Shown here: in pieces, positions 1-7,436 of the stretch | How the letters are laid out: each line of letters opens with the position of its first letter | Position numbering within the stretch: position 1 is the first letter of the stretch | Source of the DNA: an uncultured Roseobacter sp. | GTDB lineage: Bacteria; Pseudomonadota; Alphaproteobacteria; Rhodobacterales; Rhodobacteraceae | NCBI RefSeq assembly: GCF_947492555.1 | Contig: NZ_CANLNE010000008.1 | Span: 1-64,000, forward strand | Reading direction: 5' to 3' | DNA length: 64,000 nucleotides | Notes under the pieces: model-generated | What the model saw: the letters and a program-made list of their open reading frames with translations, nothing else | Database searches by the model: none | Told to the model about the DNA's origin: nothing | Position numbers and translations under genes: made by a program

Positions 1-464
1 GGTGCCGGAGCAGGGGCGGGCGCGGGTGCTGGCGCAGGGGCCGGTGTTGGTTCTGGTTCGGGTGTTGGCTCCGGCGCAGGCGCAGGTGTTGGCTCCGGTT
101 CGGGCGTTGGTTCTGGTTCAGGCGTTGGCTCCGGTTCCGGCTCCGGCTCTGGCGTTGGTGCCGGAGCAGGGGCGGGCGCAGGTGTTGGCTCCGGTTCTGG
201 CGTTGGGTCCGGCGCAGGTGCAGGTGTTGGTTCTGGTTCTGGTTCTGGTTCGGGCGTTGGCGCAGGTGCGGGTGTTGGTTCCGGTGCAGGAGCAGGTGGT
301 ACTGGCGCTGGTTCCGGCGCGGGGCTTGGGGCAGGGGGTGGGGTATGCTTATCGCTATTCCCGGCGGTTGGCAGGATGTGTCCCAGACCGTTCTTATCCT
401 CGGACTTTCCTACGCCGCCCGCGATTCCCGCGACGCCGAGCAGGCTCAGTAGTGCTGCTAACAT
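1..464 (-). CDS. Proline-rich repeat surface protein, N-terminal part (3' end outside window)
   Basis: The minus strand is open from an ATG at 464 to the window edge. The first 20 residues (MLAALLSLLGVAGIAGGVG) are a short hydrophobic stretch resembling a signal or membrane anchor. From about residue 41 the protein becomes a long low-complexity run of Pro-Ala, Pro-Glu and Pro-Thr pairs (TPAPAP, TPEPEP and the like) that continues to the edge. Such PAP/PEP stretches are common spacers in bacterial surface proteins, where they hold a distal domain away from the wall or membrane; that role is inferred. The plus strand is also open here and would give a Gly-Ser-Ala-Val repeat, but it has no sensible start. 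A CtrA-like box lies about 150 bases upstream. The functional domain is not visible, so no specific function is assigned. Confidence 0.65.
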   Translation of the reverse strand, partial: MLAALLSLLGVAGIAGGVGKSEDKNGLGHILPTAGNSDKHTPPPAPSPAPEPAPVPPAPAPEPTPAPAPTPEPEPEPEPTPAPAPDPTPEPEPTPAPAPAPAPTPEPEPEPEPTPEPEPTPEPEPTPAPAPEPTPEPEPTPAPAPAPAPAPAPA

Positions 465-615
465 GTTGATTTTACTTTCTTGTCCACTTTGCCGTGCTCA
501 CGGCCTATCTAGATTGCAGTTTTTGGCCAGACCGGCCGGGACATGTTACTTCTGCACTTGTTACGTTCGCCTTTATGCGGTGGCGATTTCGGATCACTCC
601 GCGCCGCCGCCATGG

Positions 616-630
616 TTAACGATTGGTTAA
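616..630 (-). promoter_or_regulatory. Candidate CtrA-binding box upstream of the proline-rich gene
   Basis: Read on the plus strand the site is TTAA-CGATTGG-TTAA; on the minus strand it is TTAA-CCAATCG-TTAAC, an exact match to the alphaproteobacterial CtrA consensus TTAA-N7-TTAAC. It sits in the leader about 150 bases upstream of the ATG at 464. Two further boxes of this type lie upstream of exosortase-substrate genes in this window. Confidence 0.5.
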
Positions 631-989
631 TACTCATTCATAAGTGTGACTAAACTGAGAAACGATTGTGGAGGAACGGAGGCAATGCGCACGCTGATAG
701 CGTGTGGTCGTGACGCATGATTCTCGTTCCGGATGTACCCATGAAACCCGGCTTGTATTGCCCGTGATTGAAATGATGCCTGTTCTGGTCTGTTGTTGTT
801 GCGCGGAACCTACTGCGCAAAGAGGGGGGGTCAATCAGGCGAAAATCTGAACAAGCTACAATCTAAGCGGGAATTTGCCGCCGGTCAGGCAAGCTATTGA
901 AAGTCAGTTCCAAATTTTTGCCGGCCCGTTTTTCCACAGGGGCGGAATCCTGCCAAACTCCGGGGAGCAGCCGGAATATATAAACAAGA

Positions 990-1002
990 CCCGCGCCGCG
1001 GG
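990..1002 (-). terminator. Possible terminator hairpin after manC
   Basis: CCCGC and GCGGG pair around a 3-base loop about 40 bases past the manC stop. On the minus strand the hairpin is followed by GTCTTGTTTATA, a broken T-rich tract. The short stem makes this only a weak candidate. Confidence 0.3.
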
Positions 1003-1039
1003 CGGAACGGGCCTTGGTAAAAATCGCTGGAAGAAGGTC

Positions 1040-2455
1040 TTATTGCCGGGCGTAAACGTCTTCGAAACGGATGATGTCATCTTCGCCGAGATAGCTGCCC
1101 GTCTGAACCTCGATCAGCACCATGGGGACCTTTCCGGGGTTCTCCATCCGGTGCTTGGCACCCAACGGAATATAGACGGACTGGTTTTCACTGACCAGTT
1201 TCACCTCGTCGCCGACGGTGACCTTTGCTGTGCCTTCTACGACGATCCAATGCTCTGACCGGTGATGATGCGATTGCAACGACAGGGCCGCGCCGGGATG
1301 TACCAGGATGCGTTTGACCTGGAACCGGGTCCCGATCACCAGGCTTTCAAACCAGCCCCAGGGGCGGTGATCCTTGGGGAAGGCCTCCGCCTGCAGGGCA
1401 GATTTGGCCTTGAGCGCGGAGACCGCCTTTTTGACGTCCTGGGCGCGGGATTTATCGGCCACCAGCACCGCATCGGGCATGGCGATGGCAATGATGTTCT
1501 CCAGTCCGATGCCCACCAGCTCCAGATTTCCGGATTCGGACCGCAGCAATGTGTCGTGGCAGTCAATGGCCGTCGCGTTGGTGCTTGTGGCGACGCCGTC
1601 ACCATCCGGGCCGGATTCGCGCCAGATGGCATCCCAACCGCCCAGATCGGACCAGCCCGCAGTATAGGGGACGACGCAGAGGTTGTCGGCCTTTTCCATG
1701 ACTGCGTAGTCGATCGAGATATTCTCGGCCTGCTGCCAGCTTTCAGGCGCCAGCCTGAGAAACCCAAGATCGGCCTGCGCGGTCTCATAGGCCCTGGAAA
1801 CAGGCTCTAACAAGGCCGGTGCGCTGGTTCGGAAGGCCTCCAGTATGTCACAGGCGCGGAACAGGAAGATGCCACCGTTCCATAGGTGCTTGCCGTCCTC
1901 GAACATGGCCTGCGCGCGGTCAGCATCGGGTTTCTCGACAAATCGGGTCAGGGCCGCGGGGGCCAGACCCTCTGGCGGGGCCGCCAGTTCCAGATACCCA
2001 TACCCCGTTTCGGGATGCGTCGGGGTGATCCCGAAGGTGACCAGCTGGCCATTCTGCGCGGCGGGCACGCCGGCCGCGACCGCGGCGCGAAAGGCATCCG
2101 CGTCCGGGACCACGTGATCGGAAGGGGCAACCAGCATCAGCCCTTCGGGATCGCTTGCGGCGACATGCAGGGCGGCAGCCAGAATGGCGGGGGCGGTATT
2201 GCGCCCTTCGGGTTCGATCAGAATGGCGCCGGGATCGATTGCCACCGCCTGCAGCTGTTCGGTGACGATGAACCGGAAGTCGGATGCGGTGACCACGACA
2301 GGGGCGTTGTAGTCCTTGCCGGACAGGCGCAGCGCAGAGGCCTGAAATAACGTTTCGTCCCCCAACAGGGCAGCAAATTGCTTGGGGTAGGATTTTCGCG
2401 ACAACGGCCAGAGGCGCGTGCCAGAGCCACCACAGAGCAAAACAGGTGTTATCAT
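1040..2455 (-). CDS. manC: Mannose-1-phosphate guanylyltransferase / mannose-6-phosphate isomerase (bifunctional)
   Basis: Makes GDP-mannose from GTP and mannose-1-phosphate, and in type II enzymes also interconverts fructose-6-P and mannose-6-P, in the cytoplasm. The N-terminus carries the nucleotidyltransferase signature GGSGTRLWPLSR (residues 9-20) followed by KSYPKQF, and a mid-protein VEKPD motif. The last ~107 residues form the cupin isomerase domain, with SHHHRSEHW starting near residue 395 and a later HRMEN as likely metal ligands. The length of 471 residues is normal for ManC/CpsB/AlgA. It points away from the next operon, and a phosphomannomutase-like partner is encoded at 46.8 kb. 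The EPS is therefore expected to contain mannose or a GDP-mannose-derived sugar. Confidence 0.93.
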   Translation of the reverse strand: MITPVLLCGGSGTRLWPLSRKSYPKQFAALLGDETLFQASALRLSGKDYNAPVVVTASDFRFIVTEQLQAVAIDPGAILIEPEGRNTAPAILAAALHVAASDPEGLMLVAPSDHVVPDADAFRAAVAAGVPAAQNGQLVTFGITPTHPETGYGYLELAAPPEGLAPAALTRFVEKPDADRAQAMFEDGKHLWNGGIFLFRACDILEAFRTSAPALLEPVSRAYETAQADLGFLRLAPESWQQAENISIDYAVMEKADNLCVVPYTAGWSDLGGWDAIWRESGPDGDGVATSTNATAIDCHDTLLRSESGNLELVGIGLENIIAIAMPDAVLVADKSRAQDVKKAVSALKAKSALQAEAFPKDHRPWGWFESLVIGTRFQVKRILVHPGAALSLQSHHHRSEHWIVVEGTAKVTVGDEVKLVSENQSVYIPLGAKHRMENPGKVPMVLIEVQTGSYLGEDDIIRFEDVYARQ

Positions 2456-2756
2456 TTCAGATTATCTTTCTTTGCAGAGTACTTCTACGGATTTCAGTTT
2501 TTGGAATGCCGATCAAGGGTCAAGATCGGGTGGCCTATGACTTTCAGAGACATGGCCTGCCCGTATCGGGGATATCTGGCGCGAATTCTGGCAAAGTTTC
2601 GCTATGGAATCGTGAAGCTTCGCAAGTCTGCCTCATTGCGGCCCTATAGCAGTTGCATCAGGGGGCAGATGGCGGATAAACCGACACAGGCTTATGCCGC
2701 CCGTGCGTGGTGTTTTATATCTGTTGTTTGTTTGATTTATTGAAGGTGGGGCCGCC
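2456..2756. other. Divergent intergenic region between manC and the first EPS operon
   Basis: This stretch of about 300 bases must contain the promoters for the leftward manC and the rightward operon starting at 2757. The last 50 bases are T-rich. I cannot point to a convincing -35/-10 pair, repeat or riboswitch. Confidence 0.4.
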
Positions 2757-3854
2757 GTGCAGAAAGTAAGAGTTGCCGTTGTCGGGCTGGGTAAAATGGG
2801 TCTGAGCCATTTTGCGATGGTAAATGCCCATCCGGATGTCGAAGCCATCGCCTGTGACGGGGCAGGGTTCATGGTCGATGTGCTGGGCAAGAACATCGAT
2901 ACGCCGATCTACAAGGAATATGACCAGATGCTCGCGCAGGCCGAGCTCGACGCGGTGGTGATTGCGACACCGTCCCGGCTGCATGCGCCGATGGTCAAGG
3001 CGGCTCTGGACAAGGGGCTGCATGTGTTTTGCGAAAAACCGTTCTGTCTGGATTGGCAGGACAGCCAGCGCCTGACCGAGCAGGCCGCAGAGGCGGGACG
3101 CGTGGCGCAGGTGGGGTATCATTACCGCTATGTCGGCGCGTTCCAGGAGATGAAACGACTGGTGGAGGCCGGGGCCATTGGCCGGATTACCCATGTGCTG
3201 GCCGAGGCTTACGGCCCTGTGGTGCTGCGCCCCAAGCGCGCGACCTGGCGCACGCAAAAGGCTGAAGGCGGCGGGTGCCTTTATGACTATGCCGCGCACC
3301 CGCTGAACCTGCTGAACTGGTATTTCGGCGCCCCGGCGCAGGTCATGGGGTCGCATCTGGGGCAGGTGTTTTCGGACGGGACCGACGACGAGGTGTTCTC
3401 GACGTTGCGTTGGGACAACGGGCCGACGGCCCAGCTGTCGGTGAACTGGTCTGACGAGAGCCACCGTAAGATGTCCACCAAGATCAGCCTGATTGGCACC
3501 AACGGGCGTCTCTATGCCGACCGCCAGGAATGCCAGGCCTACTTGCGCAAACCGGTCGAGGGCCTGCCGGAATATACCGATGGCTGGACGGTGAAATACA
3601 CAACCGAACTGACCGGAGATCGGTGGTTCTACCTGCGCGGCGAAGAATATTCGGCCCAGCTGGATGAATTCATTCAGGCCGTGAAGGCCGGGCAGGAGGC
3701 GGCAAGAGAGAATGATTTTGCCTCTGCCGTGCAGACCGACCGCACCATGGCGATGATCATCGAGAATGCCGAAACCGGTGTTTCCGTTGGCGAGGCCCCG
3801 ATTGTCAATGCGCCTTCCAAACCGGCCAAACGTGGCTGGTTTGGGCGCAGTTAG
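2757..3854 (+). CDS. Gfo/Idh/MocA-family NAD(P)-dependent sugar oxidoreductase
   Basis: Likely oxidises or reduces a (nucleotide) sugar in the cytoplasm. The N-terminal Rossmann fold shows VVGLGKMG (about residues 8-15) and the family EKP motif (FCEKP, residues 91-95), whose lysine is catalytic. A later YDYAAHPLNL stretch carries the conserved histidine region. The length of 365 residues is usual. The GTG start at 2757 follows an AAGGTGG ribosome site. It opens a run of eight same-strand genes (to 9831) that includes glycosyltransferases, a flippase and a pyruvyl transferase. The substrate cannot be told from sequence; in EPS clusters these enzymes often make 3-keto or deoxy sugars. Confidence 0.85.
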   Translation: MQKVRVAVVGLGKMGLSHFAMVNAHPDVEAIACDGAGFMVDVLGKNIDTPIYKEYDQMLAQAELDAVVIATPSRLHAPMVKAALDKGLHVFCEKPFCLDWQDSQRLTEQAAEAGRVAQVGYHYRYVGAFQEMKRLVEAGAIGRITHVLAEAYGPVVLRPKRATWRTQKAEGGGCLYDYAAHPLNLLNWYFGAPAQVMGSHLGQVFSDGTDDEVFSTLRWDNGPTAQLSVNWSDESHRKMSTKISLIGTNGRLYADRQECQAYLRKPVEGLPEYTDGWTVKYTTELTGDRWFYLRGEEYSAQLDEFIQAVKAGQEAARENDFASAVQTDRTMAMIIENAETGVSVGEAPIVNAPSKPAKRGWFGRS

Positions 3855-3883
3855 AGACTGTTTTAAAGGAACGAGTGACGATT

Positions 3884-4753
3884 ATGGACAGGCTTCTCTT
3901 TGGCGATAACCAGTTTTTCGGCATCAATCACATGTCCGAGGAAAAGGCCCGCGCCCAGGCCATGCGGTTTCAGAAAACCGAGGCCATCATGGACGTGCTG
4001 GACGTGGCCTATGATGCCGGCATCCAGACCTTCATGTGCACTACCCATGACCGGATTGCCGATATCGCCAGGCGGGTGAAGGCGGATCCGGCGCGCTATG
4101 CGGATTTCACCTTCTACCCCTGCATGCCCTATGCCCATAAATACGCCAATGCGGTTACCGAACACGGCATGGTGGGGGCGCTGAAGGAATTCATGCCGAA
4201 GGATGGGCTGCTGTCCACGGCGCTTGCGGGCAGCAAGGCGCTGGCCACCAAGGAGGTGGACGGGATTGCCCGTGTGCTCATCGATATGGAAATGAAGATG
4301 TTCGAGGGCGTGCGCGCGCCGGTGGTCTTCATCCAGAACGTCTTTACCGATCTTCTGCTCGGAATGGGTTTCACCCGCGCGTTCCGGATTTTCGACGATC
4401 ACATCCGGGAAAAATATCAGGCCGAGCCTGCCTATATCACGATGAACATGCCGGCTCTGCTGAACGCGCTGGAAGCGGAGGGGATCGAGCGCCCGATCAT
4501 CTGTTCGAACATCAACAAGATCGGTTTCCGCATGTCGGGGGGCTTTGACGCCTATCTGGATGCACTGAAATCCGGTAGAGTGCGCGCGGTTGCGATGTCC
4601 GTCTATGCCTCGGGCGCCATTCCTGCGGATGAGGCGATCCATTGGATTTCGGAACTGCCCGGCGTGGAATCGATCGTGTTCGGCGCCTCTTCGGCGGGCA
4701 ATATTCGCGGGACCAAGGCGTTGGTCGATAAATACATGGCCGCCCCGGCGTGA
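3884..4753 (+). CDS. TIM-barrel protein resembling aldo/keto reductases
   Basis: Unassigned cytoplasmic enzyme. The start LLFGDNQFFGIN and the C-terminal VFGASSAGNIRGTKALVD resemble the first strand and the nucleotide-binding end of aldo/keto reductase barrels, but I do not see the classic Asp-Tyr-Lys-His catalytic set clearly, so it may be a diverged barrel with another activity. The ATG at 3884 is 13 bases from an AAAGGA site; a GTG at 3875 is 4 bases from it and is an alternative start. It follows the Gfo/Idh/MocA gene by about 30 bases, so the two probably act on the same sugar intermediate. Confidence 0.55.
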   Translation: MDRLLFGDNQFFGINHMSEEKARAQAMRFQKTEAIMDVLDVAYDAGIQTFMCTTHDRIADIARRVKADPARYADFTFYPCMPYAHKYANAVTEHGMVGALKEFMPKDGLLSTALAGSKALATKEVDGIARVLIDMEMKMFEGVRAPVVFIQNVFTDLLLGMGFTRAFRIFDDHIREKYQAEPAYITMNMPALLNALEAEGIERPIICSNINKIGFRMSGGFDAYLDALKSGRVRAVAMSVYASGAIPADEAIHWISELPGVESIVFGASSAGNIRGTKALVDKYMAAPA

Positions 4754-4789
4754 TCGCCAGGACGGCCATTCCTGAGCGAGGTGGTTATT

Positions 4790-5719
4790 ATGAATAAGAT
4801 TACCGAGATTACCGAAGACAATATTATCTGCAATCTATGCGGCTCTGAAGACGTCGATGTCGTTTTTCCCAAGGGCAAGGCGCAACCTGCGCAAATCGTG
4901 GCATGCAGCAAATGCAGGCTGATGTATTCCAGTCCGCGCGCGCGTTTCGTGGATCACGAGGATTATGAACAATGGGAAGCAGAGGGGCTTCTCAAGGGGG
5001 TGACCACGGACACATCGCACCCCTTTCGCTGGCGCTATGAAAAGGAATCTGGTCAGGTCCGGGATTTTGAACCGACCCGCCAGGTGATCCGCAAGCTCTA
5101 CCCCAACGGCGGTCGCGTGGTCGAAGTGGGCAGTGGCCTGGGCTACCTGCTCCGCAGTTTCAAGGATGAGGGCTGGGATGTGCTGGGGGTCGATCCCTGG
5201 CGTGAATTACCTGCCCATACGCAGGAAATCCACGGAATAGAGACGATTCCGATGACGCTGGAGGCGGCCAAGCTGCCGGATGCGTCGGCGGATGTGGTCA
5301 TCATGCTGCATGTCATCGAGCATTTGCCCGATCCGGTGGAGACGCTGCGCGAAATTCACCGGATTCTCAAACCCGGCGGTCACATGGTGATCGAAACGCC
5401 GCGCTATGACACGTTGATGTTCAAACTGCTGCGCCACCGCGAACGCAGCGTGAAATGCGAAGGCCATACCTATTTCTTTACCTTCGACACCCTGCGGCGC
5501 ACCTATGAAAAGGCGGGCTTTTCCGAAGTGGATACGCGGGCGGTGGGCCGCACCCTGTCGATGGAACGGTTCCTGTGGAACGTCGGCACGATTTCGGGAA
5601 GTGAAAAACTGCGCTCTGCCCTGGGCAGCCTGTCCGCAGCCACCCGGCTCAATCGGCTGCGGTTCACCCTCAACCTGCGTGACATGCAGCGCATCGTTGC
5701 CCGAAAGGACCCCGATTGA
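4790..5719 (+). CDS. SAM-dependent methyltransferase with N-terminal zinc ribbon
   Basis: Class I methyltransferase, probably acting on a sugar of the EPS repeat or its precursor. An N-terminal pair CNLCGS ... CSKCRLMYSS suggests a small zinc-binding ribbon, a frequent add-on in sugar methyltransferases. The SAM-binding motif is VVEVGSGLGYLL, and the post-motif region HVIEHLPDPVETLREIHRILKPGG is typical of the methyltransferase_23/11 families. The ATG at 4790 is preceded by GAGGTGG with a 5-base gap; an in-frame GTG at 4781 lies inside that site. Whether it is an O-, N- or C-methyltransferase cannot be decided. Confidence 0.8.
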   Translation: MNKITEITEDNIICNLCGSEDVDVVFPKGKAQPAQIVACSKCRLMYSSPRARFVDHEDYEQWEAEGLLKGVTTDTSHPFRWRYEKESGQVRDFEPTRQVIRKLYPNGGRVVEVGSGLGYLLRSFKDEGWDVLGVDPWRELPAHTQEIHGIETIPMTLEAAKLPDASADVVIMLHVIEHLPDPVETLREIHRILKPGGHMVIETPRYDTLMFKLLRHRERSVKCEGHTYFFTFDTLRRTYEKAGFSEVDTRAVGRTLSMERFLWNVGTISGSEKLRSALGSLSAATRLNRLRFTLNLRDMQRIVARKDPD

Positions 5720-5721
5720 CC

Positions 5722-6525
5722 ATGAAACATGAGCCGACCCTCAAGGCCGAGGCATCCCGCGGCGGGCTTGCTGTTGGCAAGCGCGTGCAGATGCTCAACG
5801 CCTATGTGCATGATATTGCCATGGATGATCTCGTCGCGGATTTCACCGAAGGAGCCATGCTGACCCTGCATGTGGATATGATCATGAAGTTGCAGAAGGA
5901 TCGCGCCTTCTATGACATCATCGACAACTTCGATGTGATCACCTGCGACAGCCAGATCATGTATTTCGCGACCAAATTTCTGGGCACCCCGGTGCGCGAG
6001 CGGGTGTCGGGCTCCGACTACTTCCCCAAGTTCTACATGCACCACAAGGACAACCCGGATATCACCGTGTTCCTGTGCGGCGGCAAACCCGGTATTGCCG
6101 AACTGGCGCGGGACAATGTGAATGCCAAGGTCGGGCGCGAAATGATCGTGGGTGTGGATGCACCGGATTTTGATTTCGACACTAATCAGGCTGAAATTGA
6201 GCGGATGATCGAGGCAATCAATGCCTCGGGTGCGACCGTCTGCGTGGTGGGGCTTGCCGGTGGGCGGCAGGAGAAGTTCATCATGACCTACCGTGACCGG
6301 ATGCCCGGCGTGAAGCTGTGGCTGCCGCTGGGAGGCACAATCGATTACGAGAGCGGCACTTTTGACCGTCCGCCCGTCTGGATCACAGAATGGGGCTTTG
6401 AATGGCTTTATCGTCTGCTCAAGGAACCGCGCGCACGGTTTCACCGCTATGTCGTGCATGAGCCGCCTTTCCTATGGGCGGTGCTGAAGCAGAAGATCGG
6501 GATATATCGGGACCCGTTTGGATAA
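5722..6525 (+). CDS. WecG/TagA/CpsF-family glycosyltransferase (GT26)
   Basis: Transfers a sugar (ManNAc, ManNAcA, Glc or Gal in known members) from a nucleotide sugar onto a polyprenyl-linked acceptor at the inner face of the membrane. Family landmarks are FDVITCDSQ near residue 75, VCVVGLAGGRQEKF in the centre and GGTIDYESG followed by RPPVWITEWGFEWLYRL and the basic RFHRY tail. The length of 267 residues is normal. The ATG at 5722 lies just after the methyltransferase stop; a TTG at 5716 overlaps that stop and sits nearer the AAAGGA site, so the start is uncertain. Confidence 0.88.
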   Translation: MKHEPTLKAEASRGGLAVGKRVQMLNAYVHDIAMDDLVADFTEGAMLTLHVDMIMKLQKDRAFYDIIDNFDVITCDSQIMYFATKFLGTPVRERVSGSDYFPKFYMHHKDNPDITVFLCGGKPGIAELARDNVNAKVGREMIVGVDAPDFDFDTNQAEIERMIEAINASGATVCVVGLAGGRQEKFIMTYRDRMPGVKLWLPLGGTIDYESGTFDRPPVWITEWGFEWLYRLLKEPRARFHRYVVHEPPFLWAVLKQKIGIYRDPFG

Positions 6526-6529
6526 CAGG

Positions 6530-7423
6530 ATGATCTATCCCACCTTTCTGATCAATCTGGATCATCACGTCCGGCGCCGGGCTTTCATGGAAGAGCAGTT
6601 TGCAGCACTCGATCTGCCGTTGACCCGGTTAGGGGCCGCGCTGGGACGTGATCCGGCGGTCCGCGCGCAGGCCGCAGTGGCCGGCTATGCGACGCTGACC
6701 CATGGGGAGATCGGATGCTTTGAAAGCCACAGGTGGTTCTGGCGGCACGTGGTGGCCGAAAACCTGCCCGGTGCTTTCGTGATCGAAGATGATGTGGTGA
6801 TCGCGTCGGATTTTGGTCAGATCCGGTTTCCCGACACGCTGTTGCAGCAGGCCGATGTCATCAAGATTGATCAGGGGGTGCGGAACATATGTGCCTATGG
6901 CACGGTGCCTGTCGGTCTGGAAAACGGTCGCAACCTGTATCGTTTGTTGGGAACGGAGTATTCGACCGGGTGTTACTTCGTGACACAGCGGGGCGCGCGC
7001 CGCCTGCTGGAAGCCTCGCGCGGGTATTTCGTGCCGGTGGACCGGTTCATGTTTGATCAGGACAGCAAGGCCTTCTGGTCGTTTGATATCTGGAAGCTGG
7101 ACCCCTCGGCGGCGGTTCAGTATCGCCTGTTCGACCCTGACGATGACGTCCAGACTGAAATCGATGACAGTATATCGGCCAACCGGTTGTCAGGCCGCGA
7201 TGAGACACCGGGCATGAATATGATCAAGCAGACACGGCTGCGCATGCGGCGCCTCTTTGACTGGGATTTCCGCCGTATCCGCGAGGCCCGCAAAGCCCGT
7301 AAACTCGAAGAGTTTGCACGGTTAGAGCCTGTTGAAACGCGTAAGGTTGCCTTCCACTCGGCCTCCAGTTCACATGTGGAGCCCGCCCGGAAGGCCCTGG
7401 GATCAGAGGCCTCGGCAGAATGA
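6530..7423 (+). CDS. Glycosyltransferase family 25 protein
   Basis: A cytoplasmic LPS/EPS glycosyltransferase. FLINLDHHVRRRAFMEEQF at the N-terminus, GEIGCFESHRWFW and the acidic VIEDDV are the hallmarks of GT25, with a later PVDRFMFDQD stretch that fits the family's second acidic motif. The ATG at 6530 directly follows the GT26 stop and has only AGG touching it; no strong ribosome site is visible, so translation may be coupled. The last ~70 residues are highly charged and lie outside the core domain. The donor sugar is not predictable. Confidence 0.82.
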   Translation: MIYPTFLINLDHHVRRRAFMEEQFAALDLPLTRLGAALGRDPAVRAQAAVAGYATLTHGEIGCFESHRWFWRHVVAENLPGAFVIEDDVVIASDFGQIRFPDTLLQQADVIKIDQGVRNICAYGTVPVGLENGRNLYRLLGTEYSTGCYFVTQRGARRLLEASRGYFVPVDRFMFDQDSKAFWSFDIWKLDPSAAVQYRLFDPDDDVQTEIDDSISANRLSGRDETPGMNMIKQTRLRMRRLFDWDFRRIREARKARKLEEFARLEPVETRKVAFHSASSSHVEPARKALGSEASAE

Positions 7424-7436
7424 GAAACATGACATC

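Larger units (their letters stand above)
465..1039. other. Intergenic region, no gene recognised
   Basis: This 575-base stretch is less GC-rich than the genes around it. It holds the CtrA-like box at 616-630 and a small GC-rich hairpin near 990-1002 next to the manC stop. The short open frames here have no coding character, so I call no gene. Confidence 0.6.

Noticed and set aside
1-310. CRISPR array or satellite repeat
   Set aside because: The repetition is codon-level low complexity in a coding frame, not spaced direct repeats with unique spacers.
2-469. Plus-strand Gly/Ala/Val/Ser-rich open frame over the left-edge repeat
   Set aside because: It has no start with a ribosome site and no signal; the minus strand gives a coherent signal-like N-terminus and a Pro-rich spacer.
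634-834. Short minus-strand open frame
   Set aside because: No ribosome site, no protein-like pattern, and it lies between the CtrA-like box and manC.
1262-1810. Plus-strand frame of 182 codons
   Set aside because: Shadow of manC on the opposite strand.
2715-3464. Minus-strand frame of 249 codons
   Set aside because: Shadow of the Gfo/Idh/MocA gene; Arg/His-rich without domains.
7332-7436. Upstream extension of the flippase gene
   Set aside because: It overlaps the GT25 gene by 90 bases and is not similar to flippase N-termini; ATG 7437 is used instead.
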